Assembly (NCBI GenBank): GCA_028866905.1
Contig: JAGWHI010000001.1
Span: forward strand, 44,292-108,291
Length of the DNA stretch: 64,000 nt
From: Microcaldota archaeon
GTDB taxonomy: Archaea > Micrarchaeota > Micrarchaeia > Micrarchaeales > Micrarchaeaceae
Direction: 5' to 3'
This document shows, in pieces, positions 42,687-51,751 of this stretch; position 1 is the stretch's first letter, and the number at the start of each line of letters is the position of its first letter. Made by a program: the position numbers and the translations under genes. The notes under the pieces were generated by a model. The model did no database searches. It was not told the DNA's origin and worked only from the letters and a program-made list of their open reading frames with translations.

Positions 42687-43472
42687 ATGGCAGAGAACGA
42701 GGAGCATATGCACCCGTCGTTCATGGGTGTGCTCAAGCAGAAGGAGAGGGTCAGGGCGAAGCTCTCCGGGATAAAGCACAAGATTGGGGTCTACAGCGCC
42801 AAGGGCGGAGTCGGCAAGACGACGATAGCTGTTAACATCGCCTACACGCTGAGCAGGATGGGCTACAAGGTCGGCCTTCTCGACGCTGACATCGACTGCC
42901 CCAACGTCACGATGTTCCTTGGCATAGACAGGATGATAGGCATAACAGTGCCGATAAGGCCCTTGGAGCACAACGGCGTCAGGGTCGCGTCCACAGCCAT
43001 GCTCGTGGACGAGGTGAAGAGGCCGATAATCTGGAGGGGCCCTATAATAACCAAGATGCTAGGCGACTTCTTCGAGAACACGGAATGGGGCGAGCTCGAT
43101 TACCTTATTGTGGACCTTCCGCCCGGGACGTCTGACGCGCCGCTTACGATAATGCAGCTTCTCGACCTCGACGGTTTTGTGATAGTCACCACGCCGCAGA
43201 GGATAGCGTCGATCAACGCGATAAGGTCCGGGTTGATGGCAAGGAGGCTGGGGGTTTCGGTTTTGGGGATCGTAGAGAACATGTCCGATGGCGAAGCCAG
43301 CGAAAACGCCAGGGAGGTCGGCAGGACATTGGGCACGGAGAAGCTCTTCTCCGTCGGCCGTGATCAGTCGTTCAACGCCTTCAGCGACTCTGGCAGGGTT
43401 GCGGTGGTCGAGGACGATGGTAAATATGCGGAGTTCAGGAAGCTCGTCGGGGAGCTGCTCGCCGCTTCCTGA
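42687..43472 (+). CDS. Mrp/NBP35-family ATPase
   Basis: 261 aa. Deviant Walker A KGGVGKTTIAVNIAY preceded by IGVYSA, then LLDADIDCPNVTMFLG, DYLIVDLPPGTSDAPLTIMQ, and VTTPQRIASINAIRSG. These are Fe-S carrier ATPases. The C-terminal CxxC that binds the cluster in most Mrp proteins is missing (the NMS-D-G-E region has no Cys), so cluster transfer by this protein is doubtful. Confidence 0.88.
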   Translation: MAENEEHMHPSFMGVLKQKERVRAKLSGIKHKIGVYSAKGGVGKTTIAVNIAYTLSRMGYKVGLLDADIDCPNVTMFLGIDRMIGITVPIRPLEHNGVRVASTAMLVDEVKRPIIWRGPIITKMLGDFFENTEWGELDYLIVDLPPGTSDAPLTIMQLLDLDGFVIVTTPQRIASINAIRSGLMARRLGVSVLGIVENMSDGEASENAREVGRTLGTEKLFSVGRDQSFNAFSDSGRVAVVEDDGKYAEFRKLVGELLAAS

Positions 43473-43645
43473 TATTCCGGCTATTTTGTGCCCCTAATCG
43501 CAAGCCGCACAGCAAGGAATAAATACCTTGACTTGCCCTATAGTATACAGTTTTCCGAGAGGAAAACCCTCGTTGCACAAAGCGCTTCTTATGTGGGTTG
43601 TGACGGGAGGTTTGCGTTTAATACTTAATCTAGATTGGTGAGATA
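43473..43645 (+). promoter_or_regulatory. thermosome promoter and leader with GNRA hairpin
   Basis: 173 bases without a gene. Promoter-like elements are ggaataaatacc (about 43516-43527), ctatagtata (43539-43547) and tttaata (43617-43623). Between them 43550-43567 is a perfect 7-bp stem GTTTTCC/GGAAAAC closed by a GAGA tetraloop. GGTG five bases before the ATG gives the ribosome-binding site. If the upstream promoter is used, the hairpin is in or at the start of the mRNA leader; a heat-responsive role is conjecture. Confidence 0.5.
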
Positions 43646-45304
43646 ATGGCAGAAAATCAGTTAGGAGGACAGCAGGTTCTATTGCTACCGGAAGGCTCTA
43701 CGAGGCTTCTGGGAAGGGACGCGCAGCGCACCAACATAGCCGTTGGCGTGGCAGTGGCGAACGCCATAAGGACCACCCTTGGTCCTAAGGGCATGGACAA
43801 GATGCTTGTAAGCGACCTCGGAGACATAGTGATAACGAACGACGGAGCTACGATACTCAGCGAGATGAACGTCGAGCACCCGGTCGCGAAGATACTCGTG
43901 GACGTGGCCAAGACCCAGGACAAGCAGGTCGGCGACGGGACTACGAGCGTGGTGATAATAGCGGGCGGCCTTCTCAAGGGGGCGGGCTCGCTGATAGACC
44001 AGGACATACACCCGAGCCTCATAATAAGGGGCTACAAGATGGCCGCACAGAGGGCTATGCAGATAGCCAGGGACAGGTCGAAGAGCATAACAATCACTGA
44101 CGACGCCACGCTGCAGAAGATTGCAGCTGTGTCCCTCGGGTCCAAGAACGTCGGAGACGAGAAGACGAAGGACACGCTTGCCAAGCTGGTGGTGAAGGCG
44201 ATAAAGCAGGTCATGGAGAAGAGCCCTGACGGCCACATAACAGTGGACCACGACTTCATAAAGATCGAGAAGAAGACGGGAGGCAGCGTGGACCAGACGG
44301 AGTTCATAAACGGCGTTCTCATCGACAAGGAGATTGCGAACGCAGGCATGCCGAAGAGCGTAAACAACGCAAAGATCGCGCTGCTCGACCTGGCTCTTGA
44401 GATCGAGAAGACGGAGATCGATGCAAAGATAGAGATCACGTCGCCGGAGCAGATGACGCAGTTCCTGGAGCAGGAGGAGCGCATGCTGAAGGACATGGTC
44501 GCAAAGATAAAGAAGGCTGGAGCGACAGTTGTCATGACCCAGAAGGGCATAGACGACGTGGCGCAGCACTACCTGGCGAAGGAGGGCATAATGGCGGCTA
44601 GGCGCGTCAAGAAGTCCGACATGGAGAAGCTCTCAAGGGCGACTGGCGGGAACATTGTGACCAGCCTCGACGACCTGGGCTCCAAGGACCTTGGGTTCGC
44701 GGGGCTTGTTGAGGAGCGCAAGATATCCGACGAGCAGATGATCTCGATAGAGAAGTGCAAGAGCCCGAAGAGCGTCACGATACTCGTCAGGGGAGGCACG
44801 CAGCAGATAATAGACGAGGAGGAGAGGGCGCTCAACGACGCTATCGGAGCGGTGAGGAGCGTCGTCGCCGGAGGCAAGGACGGGAGGTATGTGATCGGCG
44901 CAGGAAGCATAGACATAGACATCGCCAACGGGCTCAGCGCTTACGCAGAGGAGGTCGGGGGCAGGGAGCAGTTCGCGATACAGAAGTTCGCAGAGGCGAT
45001 GGAGGAGCGTCCTAGGACGCTGGCGGAGAATGCCGGCATGGACGTGCTGAAGACTCTCGGAGACCTCAAGAGCGCGCACAAGAAGAAGGACGGCTCGGCT
45101 TACGGAATAGACCTTGTCAACAACAACATCGGCGACATGGAGAAGCAGAACGTCATAGAGCCGCTCAACGTCGAGCTCCAGATAATCTCGAGCGCCAGCG
45201 AGGCTGCGTCGACGATACTCAGGATTGACGACATGATAAGCTCCAGGGGCAAGAGCCACGGCGGAGGAGGGATGCCGCCTGGCGGAATGCCGGGAATGGA
45301 ATAG
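43646..45304 (+). CDS. thermosome subunit (group II chaperonin)
   Basis: 552 aa, complete. [48 protein letters not shown] near the N terminus; [19 protein letters not shown] and ending [12 protein letters not shown]. The ATP site and the usual Gly/Met-rich C-terminal tail are intact. Folds cytosolic proteins as an eight- or nine-fold double ring; prefoldin beta is encoded at 49888-50229. Own promoter region with a structured leader. Confidence 0.97.
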   Translation: MAENQLGGQQVLLLPEGSTRLLGRDAQRTNIAVGVAVANAIRTTLGPKGMDKMLVSDLGDIVITNDGATILSEMNVEHPVAKILVDVAKTQDKQVGDGTTSVVIIAGGLLKGAGSLIDQDIHPSLIIRGYKMAAQRAMQIARDRSKSITITDDATLQKIAAVSLGSKNVGDEKTKDTLAKLVVKAIKQVMEKSPDGHITVDHDFIKIEKKTGGSVDQTEFINGVLIDKEIANAGMPKSVNNAKIALLDLALEIEKTEIDAKIEITSPEQMTQFLEQEERMLKDMVAKIKKAGATVVMTQKGIDDVAQHYLAKEGIMAARRVKKSDMEKLSRATGGNIVTSLDDLGSKDLGFAGLVEERKISDEQMISIEKCKSPKSVTILVRGGTQQIIDEEERALNDAIGAVRSVVAGGKDGRYVIGAGSIDIDIANGLSAYAEEVGGREQFAIQKFAEAMEERPRTLAENAGMDVLKTLGDLKSAHKKKDGSAYGIDLVNNNIGDMEKQNVIEPLNVELQIISSASEAASTILRIDDMISSRGKSHGGGGMPPGGMPGME

Positions 45305-45366
45305 GCGCACGCCTTTCCCTTCCGGTAAGCGGTTAACTTTTAAATTCGGGATGAGATTTGGGTTAC

Positions 45367-45960
45367 ATGAAGAACAGGATCGTTGTGATAACAGGGTCCC
45401 CGGGAGCCGGCAAGAGCACGCTCATGTCCAAGCTGAAGGACCACATGCCCCACAACGACCTGAGGTACACAAACATAGGAACGCTCATGACGGAGGCCGC
45501 CAAGGACGAGGGCGTCGTGGAGGACAGGGACAAGCTGAGATACCTGAGCGCCAGGGAGATGCACGCCCTGAGGCACAAAGCCTACCTCAAGCTCTCGCTT
45601 ATGGGGGGCGACGTGGTTGTGGACACCCACGGGTGGATAGAACAGCACAACAGGTACGTTTCTGGATTGCCTCTCGAGTTTGTCAAGATGCTAGGCGAGA
45701 GCCTGTGCGGGCTTGTCTACATAGACGCCGACACCGAGGAGATAGTGAGGAGGCGCGAGCGCGACACCACCAGGGTGCGCGAGGGCGATGACAATCGCAC
45801 AATAGAGACCCAAAGGCACCTCAATCTTTCGGTCATGGCATATTACGCTTCGTACCTCAATGTCCCGATATTCATAATACACAATAAGGAGGGGAAGATG
45901 GACGAGGCGGCGAAGGAGCTGGCCGGGGCTGTAGAATCGCTCCTAAGTGAGAAGAAATGA
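45367..45960 (+). CDS. adkA: archaeal adenylate kinase
   Basis: 197 aa, COG2019 type: IVVITGSPGAGKSTLMSKL (P-loop), NIGTLMTEAAKDEG, VVVDTHGWIEQH, and RRRERDTTRVREGDD as lid. AMP + ATP to 2 ADP. First gene of a conserved archaeal string adkA-DUF106-L34e-cmk-L14e; stop overlaps DUF106 (ATGA). ATG at 45367 is preferred over a TTG three codons upstream. Confidence 0.93.
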   Translation: MKNRIVVITGSPGAGKSTLMSKLKDHMPHNDLRYTNIGTLMTEAAKDEGVVEDRDKLRYLSAREMHALRHKAYLKLSLMGGDVVVDTHGWIEQHNRYVSGLPLEFVKMLGESLCGLVYIDADTEEIVRRRERDTTRVREGDDNRTIETQRHLNLSVMAYYASYLNVPIFIIHNKEGKMDEAAKELAGAVESLLSEKK

Positions 45961-46469
45961 TATCTGTCTTGATGGCGGCGCAGATAATGCCAATGAACAT
46001 TGAGCTCGTTGTCATAGTTGTTGCGCTCGCCTATGCCTCGCTCTACGCCTTCTCGCAGGTGCGCCTGATAGACAGGAAGCGCATGCGCGAGCTCCAGAAG
46101 CTCATGAAGCAGCACCAGAAGGACCTGGGCGAGCTGATAAAGAACAAGGCGCCGCAGGAGCACATAGACGCTAAGCAGAAGGAGCTGATGCCGGTCATCA
46201 AGGAGAACATGCTCAGCATCCTGAAGCCCAGCCTGATAATGCTGCCAGCCTTCTACATACTCTACAGGTGGCTCATACCGACCGCCTTCGCCTCGTATGC
46301 GTCGAGCGTTGCGTACCTCATACCTGGGTTCGCGTTCGGGCCTTCCAGCCTCTTCTTCGCCTGCTCGGTCATATTTGGGTTCGTGGTCTCGATATCGGTA
46401 CTGCTCTACGACAGGAAGAAGATGCGCGAGGAGCAGGCCGCCCTCGGCAGTTCCGCAAAACAGGGCTGA
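45957..46469 (+). CDS. DUF106 membrane protein (archaeal Oxa1/YidC-like insertase)
   Basis: 170 aa, with an N-terminal membrane segment (IELVVIVVALAYASLYAF), a cytoplasmic coiled coil (RMRELQKLMKQHQKDLGEL) and two C-terminal membrane segments. DUF106 proteins are the archaeal relatives of YidC/Oxa1 and EMC3 that insert membrane proteins. In many Euryarchaeota it sits next to secY and adk; secY is absent from this window. Confidence 0.92.
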   Translation: MISVLMAAQIMPMNIELVVIVVALAYASLYAFSQVRLIDRKRMRELQKLMKQHQKDLGELIKNKAPQEHIDAKQKELMPVIKENMLSILKPSLIMLPAFYILYRWLIPTAFASYASSVAYLIPGFAFGPSSLFFACSVIFGFVVSISVLLYDRKKMREEQAALGSSAKQG

Positions 46470-46538
46470 TATAAAGGGTTATATAGCTTTCCCGCCAAAT
46501 CCTATTGAAAAGCCACTACTTAGCGTAAGGTGTTACAT

Positions 46539-46856
46539 TTGCCAAAACCGATGCACAGATCAGGCAGCATGAAGCGCGTACAGAGGGTCACCAGGACCAA
46601 GAGGGTCGTGGAGCACTACAGGCGCGCCGCTGCGTCGCAGCCCCACTGCGCGCTCTGCAGGGCCGAGCTCAACGGCATAAGCACGAAGGGCGGCAGCTCG
46701 CGGAGGTCAAACAGCAGGCTTTTCGGGGGCGTGCTGTGCGCCAGCTGCACCGGTGAGATAGTCAAGCTCGGAAGCAGGATCGAGCGCGGGGAGATGAAGC
46801 TCGACGACATAGGGATAAGGCAGAAGGCGTACGTCCTACAGATGCTTGCCCATTAG
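46539..46856 (+). CDS. rpl34e: 50S ribosomal protein L34e
   Basis: 105 aa. Starting at the TTG the protein begins MPKPMHRSGSMKRVQRV, matching the usual L34e head (P-x-P-M-x-R-S-x-S); ATGs at 46551 and 46569 would remove it. GGTG lies six bases upstream. CALCRAEL and CASC form the zinc-ribbon pairs, and the centre holds the basic RRSNSRLFGG region. Large-subunit surface protein. Between DUF106 and cmk. Confidence 0.92.
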   Translation: MPKPMHRSGSMKRVQRVTRTKRVVEHYRRAAASQPHCALCRAELNGISTKGGSSRRSNSRLFGGVLCASCTGEIVKLGSRIERGEMKLDDIGIRQKAYVLQMLAH

Positions 46857-46865
46857 CTGGTCGAC

Positions 46866-47417
46866 ATGAAGATCTGCATAAGCGGTATGACCGCAAGCGG
46901 CAAGACCGCTCTCGGCCACATGCTCGCCAAGGAGCTCAACGTCGAGCACATCACAAAGTTCACGCTGGAGTCGTTCCACAAGGCTACCGAGGACGCGAAA
47001 AGCAAGAAGGGAAGCCACCTTGACGTAGTCCAGGCCATAAGCGGAAGGAAGTTCGCCAAGAGGTTCGACGACGAACTGGTTGAGCTCGCGAGAAGCAGGA
47101 AGGATTTCGTAGTCACGATATGGCTCGGGCCCTGGCTCATTGAGGACGCGACGCTGAGGGTCTGGCTCAACGCGCCTATAGACGAAAGGGCGAAAAGGCG
47201 GGCCAAGGACATGAAGATCACGATAAAGGAGGCTAAGGAGATGATTGAGGAGAAGGACAGGCAGAACATCAGGCTGTTCAAGGAGATACAGGGCGTCGAC
47301 ATTACCGACCATTCGATCTTCGACATGGAGCTCAACACCTCGAAGCTCTCGCTCAGCCAGATGGTGTCATTGATATCGATGTTGGCGCTGAGCAAGGAGA
47401 AAAAGATATTTGCGTGA
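46866..47417 (+). CDS. cmk: archaeal cytidylate kinase
   Basis: 183 aa: P-loop KICISGMTASGKTALGHML, DDELVELARSRKDFVVTIWLGPWL, and the lid segment RRAKDMKITIKEAKEMIEEKDRQN. Phosphorylates CMP/dCMP. Its place between L34e and L14e is the standard archaeal order. Confidence 0.92.
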   Translation: MKICISGMTASGKTALGHMLAKELNVEHITKFTLESFHKATEDAKSKKGSHLDVVQAISGRKFAKRFDDELVELARSRKDFVVTIWLGPWLIEDATLRVWLNAPIDERAKRRAKDMKITIKEAKEMIEEKDRQNIRLFKEIQGVDITDHSIFDMELNTSKLSLSQMVSLISMLALSKEKKIFA

Positions 47418-47421
47418 TAAT

Positions 47422-47679
47422 ATGTTGCTGGAACCAGGAAGGGTATGCATAAAGAAGTTTGGACGCGATGCTGGAAGCAGGGCCGTAGTGATGGAGGTCG
47501 GAAAGGACGGCTTCGTGAAGATACTGACCGCCGTCAGGAGCAATAAGGAGCGAAGGTGCAACCCTAGCCATCTGGAGTTCCTGGACGAGGTGGTCGACAT
47601 AAAGAGCCGCGAGGCGATAAACAAGACCCTCGGCGTCAAGGAGCAGAAGGCGCACGCCCAGCCCAAGGCCAAGAAGTGA
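47422..47679 (+). CDS. rpl14e: 50S ribosomal protein L14e
   Basis: 85 aa SH3-like KOW protein: LLEPGRVCIKKFGRDAGSRA and RRCNPSHLEFLDEVVDI, then a Lys/Ala-rich tail. ATG at 47422 gives the normal L14e beginning. It follows cmk by four bases and abuts the convergent mre11 gene. cbf5/truB, which often comes next in Euryarchaeota, is not here. Confidence 0.92.
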   Translation: MLLEPGRVCIKKFGRDAGSRAVVMEVGKDGFVKILTAVRSNKERRCNPSHLEFLDEVVDIKSREAINKTLGVKEQKAHAQPKAKK

Positions 47680-48882
47680 TTATTCGCCTAGCAGGAGGCT
47701 GCCAGCCTCCTTTATCGCCTTCTCCTTGTTAGGGGCGCTGCTCAGGATGTTGAACAGCTCCTGGACGGGTAGCTCGCCCCCAAGGCCCTTCTCCCTTAGC
47801 TGTTCCGCGAACATGCGCATCCCGAGGTCGCGTATCGGCATGTCTCCGAGCTTGTTCTCCCTCAGCTGTTCTATGTCCTTCTGCAGGTCGGCTGCCTGAA
47901 GCTTGGAATGGTCTATCTCCAGGAAAAGTTCGTCGGCGTGCTTGAGCTGGAGCGCGTGCAACGGCATGTCGCTGTTGGTGAAGCCTTTGGCTATCGTGCC
48001 GGTCAGCTGTATCCTCAGTATCGGCTTTGTTGTGTGCGAGTTTATGGCCTGGCTTATCTCGCGCTCGCACAGGTCGGATATCTCCCCTGGCTTTGCGTTC
48101 GTCGCCATTATCTCCCTGAAGATAAACGGCCTTGTGTCTATCTCTATGAACTGGTGGGTGCGGCTCTGCGTGTCGAAGAGTATGTAACCCTTCCTCCCCT
48201 GCTCCTTGTCCTTCAGCTGCGTGAGCACCGTGCTGCCGGGTATCAGGAATGGCTTGCCGTGGACCGTGCCCTCCACCTTGTTGTGTATGTGGCCGTCCAC
48301 GTAGAGGTCGAATCCCACTGGGAGGTCGTCGTTGTGGATGAACTCCTTGCTGAAGGGTAATATCTCGAACGTTGACTGGTGGAACATGAATACGTTGAAG
48401 GCGCCGTCTACCGGCTTAGGGTTGAGCTCTTCGAGGCCGGGCTTTACCCTCTCCTCGGACAGGCCGCCGAGTCCGAAGACTGCGACTTTCTCGTCGCCCT
48501 TCTGGACTATTACTGTCGATTCGCTTGCGTCCACCAGAAGGCCTGCGAGCGCAAGAACCTTCAGGGGGTTTTCCTTGCCTTCCGCTGTGCGCTCGTGGGT
48601 GCCCGGTATGGCTATTATCGGCGCATCTGTGCGGGCCTGTTCCGGTCCCCTGACCTCAACCACCTTTGACGGCCATTTCCTCCTCGACATCTCCATGAAG
48701 ATGTTGACCGCCTGGGCCATCACCTCCGGCTTCGGGGCCCTCTTGTCGAATACGTCGCCGGGTATTATCACCATGTCTGCCTTCTCATGCGCAGATTCCA
48801 TTGCGCGGAGCGCCTGCTGGTAGGCGTCCTCGTAGAAACGCTCGTACCCTATGTGCATGTCGGATACTATGGCTATCTTCAT
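47680..48882 (-). CDS. mre11: Mre11-like DNA repair nuclease
   Basis: 400 aa calcineurin-like phosphoesterase. Metal motifs: IAIVSDMHIGYERF, IIPGDVFDKRAPKP, IIAIPGTHERTA (GNHD position reads GTHE, as in some archaeal relatives), FMFHQSTF and YVDGHIHNKVEG. C-terminal 130 residues form the capping and Rad50-binding part. Processes double-strand break ends. rad50 and herA/nurA are not in the window. Four-base overlap with the upstream DHH gene. Confidence 0.9.
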   Translation of the reverse strand: MKIAIVSDMHIGYERFYEDAYQQALRAMESAHEKADMVIIPGDVFDKRAPKPEVMAQAVNIFMEMSRRKWPSKVVEVRGPEQARTDAPIIAIPGTHERTAEGKENPLKVLALAGLLVDASESTVIVQKGDEKVAVFGLGGLSEERVKPGLEELNPKPVDGAFNVFMFHQSTFEILPFSKEFIHNDDLPVGFDLYVDGHIHNKVEGTVHGKPFLIPGSTVLTQLKDKEQGRKGYILFDTQSRTHQFIEIDTRPFIFREIMATNAKPGEISDLCEREISQAINSHTTKPILRIQLTGTIAKGFTNSDMPLHALQLKHADELFLEIDHSKLQAADLQKDIEQLRENKLGDMPIRDLGMRMFAEQLREKGLGGELPVQELFNILSSAPNKEKAIKEAGSLLLGE

Positions 48883-49886
48883 CTGATCCGCTTATTACTC
48901 TCTTTTATCCTTTTTAATACTTCGAGCACGAACTTTTCGGTGAATGTCTCCCTTCCGGACTTCTTCTTCCCGTATGCGCCGGCAGCGCACGGGTGCCCTC
49001 CGCCGACTCCGCCTATGTGCTTGGCGAGCGAGGCCATGATCTCGCCCATGTGCAGGTGGTATTTCTTGTCGAGCGGCGGGCGCATCCTCGCAGAGAACGA
49101 AACCTCCTCCTGGTCTTCGGATACGAATAGCACTATGTCCGCGCCTATCCTTATCGCGTCGTCTGCAGCTATGCCCGCGTGGAACTTGGTGGCGCCGTAT
49201 ACGAATAGCAGGTTGTCCTTTATCAGCACCGTGGCGCCGAGCAGGTCCTTTATGGTCTGCGCCCTGACCTCAGGAGGTGCGACGTTGCCCATCTCGTCGA
49301 GGAGGGAAATATAGTCGGTGTCCGCGATTGAGAGGAGCTTGCCTATCTGTATGAAGGTCTTCGGAGACGCGTTCTTGAATTCCGCAGAGTCGGATATTAT
49401 CCCCATGGCGAGAAGCTTTGCTGCGTTCCTGCTCGGCTCGTGGTTCAGCGATCCGAGGAGCTCGAATACTATGCTCGACGCGGAATTGAACGCCTCGTCG
49501 TTGAAACTGCTGACGTTCTTGTTGGGATAGGGCTTCGGCAGATGGTGGTCTATCACTATCATCTCCTTCTTCCAGCCCGCAAGCCTCTGCCTGAACTGGC
49601 CGCATTCGTCGAAGTTGTTCACATCTACAAGAATTATGGCGTCGGCGTCTGCGGAGAACTTGTCGGATATCATTCGCTCGCTGTAGCCCAGCCTTTTCAT
49701 TATCCTGGCGGAGTTCGATGTCACCTCATCTGGCGTGACGATCGTCGCGTCGGAGAGGTACTCCGAAAGCGCTATCGCGGACGCTACAGAGTCGGTATCG
49801 CCCATCGTGTGGAAGGTTATCATCACCTTCCTTCCCCTTGCCTTGATAATAAGATCCTTGAGGTCGTCGAAGCCTATACGCTGCAT
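48879..49886 (-). CDS. DHH/DHHA1 family phosphoesterase (RecJ/NrnA-like)
   Basis: 335 aa. ITFHTMGDTDSVASAIALSE, ADAIILVDVNNFDECG, MIVIDHHLPKPY (DHH) and C-terminal DHHA1 with HIGGVGGGHPCAAGAYG. Candidates are a single-strand exonuclease, oligoribonuclease or cyclic dinucleotide phosphodiesterase. The first motif has GDTDSVAS where many members have D-x-D. Coupled to mre11 by a four-base overlap, which favours a nucleic acid role. Confidence 0.9.
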   Translation of the reverse strand: MQRIGFDDLKDLIIKARGRKVMITFHTMGDTDSVASAIALSEYLSDATIVTPDEVTSNSARIMKRLGYSERMISDKFSADADAIILVDVNNFDECGQFRQRLAGWKKEMIVIDHHLPKPYPNKNVSSFNDEAFNSASSIVFELLGSLNHEPSRNAAKLLAMGIISDSAEFKNASPKTFIQIGKLLSIADTDYISLLDEMGNVAPPEVRAQTIKDLLGATVLIKDNLLFVYGATKFHAGIAADDAIRIGADIVLFVSEDQEEVSFSARMRPPLDKKYHLHMGEIMASLAKHIGGVGGGHPCAAGAYGKKKSGRETFTEKFVLEVLKRIKESNKRIR

Positions 49887-49887
49887 G

Positions 49888-50229
49888 CTACTGCCTTCCT
49901 TCGCCCTTGAGGGCAGAGGTTATGGTCTCGCGGAGCGTCTGCTCCTTCTTCACCGCATCGTCGTACTGCTTGCCTATTATGCCGAGCCTCATCTCTATAG
50001 AGGACTGCTGTTCCGTTATCTGGCCCTTCGCCTCCTCCTTGCTGACCTCGACTATGACTCCGCCGATCGCTGAGTATATCTTGCCGGCTGACTTCTCTAT
50101 CTCGGCCAGCGCGTCCTTGAGCTCCTCCTTCTGCGCTGAGAACTGCCCCTTCTGCACAGCCAGGGTCTGCAACTGCTCCTGGACCGTTTGGTAATCCCTT
50201 GAAAGCTTCTCCATCTGCTGCTGATCCAT
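49888..50229 (-). CDS. pfdB: prefoldin beta subunit
   Basis: 113 aa, mostly two long coiled-coil helices (MEKLSRDYQTVQEQLQTLAV and SIEMRLGIIGKQYDDAVKKE) joined by the beta hairpin KIYSAIGGVIVEVSKEEA. Length and pattern match archaeal prefoldin beta, which delivers unfolded proteins to the thermosome. Starts the mre11-side operon (pfdB-DHH-mre11). Confidence 0.92.
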   Translation of the reverse strand: MDQQQMEKLSRDYQTVQEQLQTLAVQKGQFSAQKEELKDALAEIEKSAGKIYSAIGGVIVEVSKEEAKGQITEQQSSIEMRLGIIGKQYDDAVKKEQTLRETITSALKGEGRQ

Positions 50230-50270
50230 GCAATCACGATATTAGTTTATGCCCGTCAGGGTTAATAGCC

Positions 50271-51365
50271 TTACCTGTCCACCTCGCCGAGGACTATGTC
50301 AAGGCTGCCGAATATCGGGAAGAGGTCAGCGAACTTCGATCCCTCTGCCAGCTTTGGGAGGAGCGACAGGTTGATGAAGGCCGGCGACCTGAGGGATATC
50401 CTGTACGGCCTCTGCTTGTCTGGCACCATGTAGACTATGCCCTCGCCCTTCGGGAGCTCCCGGCTCAGCAGTACTGTATCGGGCTTTGCCTGCGGGCCTA
50501 TGAGCCTTATGGGAGCGCCGACCACGTCGTTGCCCTTCAGCATGCCGAGAGCCTGGCGTATTATCTTGATGCTCTGCTGCATCTCAATGTACCTGACCTT
50601 GTACCTGTCGTAGGTGTCGCCGCGGTAGCCCGTCGGCACTATGAAGTCTATCTTGTCGTAGATGTAGTAGGGCTTTGACTTCCTGGCGTCCTCCTCTATG
50701 CCGGAGGCCCTGAGAACAGGGCCGGCTGCGCCGTATGCTACGGCGTCCGCCTTGCTGAGGCGCCCGACCCCCTTGGTTCGCTCCATGAATATGCTGCTCT
50801 TCTCGATGAGGTCCCCGTAGCCCGCTATCTTTTCCTCCAAATAGTCGCATAGTCCATGTGCCTCGTCGGCGAAGTTGGCAGGCAACGGCCTGTTGAGCCC
50901 ACCGACCCGTATGTTGACATAGAACATCCTGCCGCCCGTAGTCTCTTCGAGGAATTTGAGGACTTTCGACCTTTCGCGGAAGGCCCACATGAATATCGTG
51001 AACAGGTTGCCCATGTCGTTGCAGAAAGTTCCGAGCCAGAGCAGGTGGTTGGCTATCCTCTGGAATTCGAGCATTACCACCCTGGCGACCTGAGCGTCCT
51101 GCTTGACCTCCGCGCCCAGCGCCTTCTCCACGGAAGCGACATAGAGCTCGTCCCAGCTCAGGGGGGATATGTAATCGAGCTTCTCCAGGTACGACGGGCT
51201 CTGCATGTACATGCGCGTCTCCATGAGCTTCTCCACTCCGCGGTGGAGGAATCCTATGTGCGGCTCCACCCTCTTGATCATGTCCCCATCTACATCGACG
51301 ACGAGGCGCAGCACTCCGTGAGTGCTGGGGTGCACCGGCCCTATGTTTATGCGCATGACAGCCAT
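50271..51365 (-). CDS. nuoD: NADH dehydrogenase-like complex I subunit D (49 kDa)
   Basis: 364 aa. INIGPVHPSTHGVLRLVVDV, EPHIGFLHRGVEKLMETR, HLLWLGTFCNDMGNLF, and GIVYMVPDKQRPYRISLRSP near the end. This is the quinone-site subunit of complex I, related to NiFe-hydrogenase large subunits but without the NiFe cysteines. Last gene of a nuoA-B-C-D string; no other nuo genes follow. Confidence 0.94.
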   Translation of the reverse strand: MAVMRINIGPVHPSTHGVLRLVVDVDGDMIKRVEPHIGFLHRGVEKLMETRMYMQSPSYLEKLDYISPLSWDELYVASVEKALGAEVKQDAQVARVVMLEFQRIANHLLWLGTFCNDMGNLFTIFMWAFRERSKVLKFLEETTGGRMFYVNIRVGGLNRPLPANFADEAHGLCDYLEEKIAGYGDLIEKSSIFMERTKGVGRLSKADAVAYGAAGPVLRASGIEEDARKSKPYYIYDKIDFIVPTGYRGDTYDRYKVRYIEMQQSIKIIRQALGMLKGNDVVGAPIRLIGPQAKPDTVLLSRELPKGEGIVYMVPDKQRPYRISLRSPAFINLSLLPKLAEGSKFADLFPIFGSLDIVLGEVDR

Positions 51366-51370
51366 GAGAT

Positions 51371-51751
51371 CTACTCTAGTTTCTTGTAGTCAGTGCCCCA
51401 GGTGTAGCTCTTCCTGAAAGGCGCAATCGCCCCGTTCCATTCCTCGAGGAGCAGGCGCTTTGACTTGCGCTTCAGTATCTCTATCCCGAACATCTCGGAC
51501 ATTTCCCGTTCGTACCAGTCGGCTGCGGGATACACGCCTATTACAGTCTCGACCTTGGGCTTCTCGGCGTCGAGCTTGACCCTGAGCACCTCCTCCTTCT
51601 TCCCGAGGGTGTTGTAGATTATGTAGACCGCCTCGAGGTGGTCCACATAGTCGACAGCGGTTATCTTCTTAAGGTAGTCGTAACCCCTCGATTTCAGGTT
51701 TGTGCAGGTCTTCACTAACGCTTCGCTCTGAACTTCTAACAGCTTCACCAC
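51371..51751 (-). CDS. nuoC: complex I subunit C (30 kDa), short
   Basis: 126 aa with the core of the 30 kDa subunit: KKITAVDYVDHLEAVYIIYN, VIGVYPAADWYEREMSEMFGI and FRKSYTWGTDYKKLE. Only the central domain is kept. The GTG at 51749-51751 lies 83 bases inside nuoB in another frame; start is uncertain because the ribosome-binding GGTG overlaps it. Confidence 0.85.
   Translation of the reverse strand: MVKLLEVQSEALVKTCTNLKSRGYDYLKKITAVDYVDHLEAVYIIYNTLGKKEEVLRVKLDAEKPKVETVIGVYPAADWYEREMSEMFGIEILKRKSKRLLLEEWNGAIAPFRKSYTWGTDYKKLE

Noticed and set aside
43685..44569. 294-codon open frame antisense to the thermosome
   Set aside because: Shadow frame with Leu/His/Tyr bias and no homology-like blocks.
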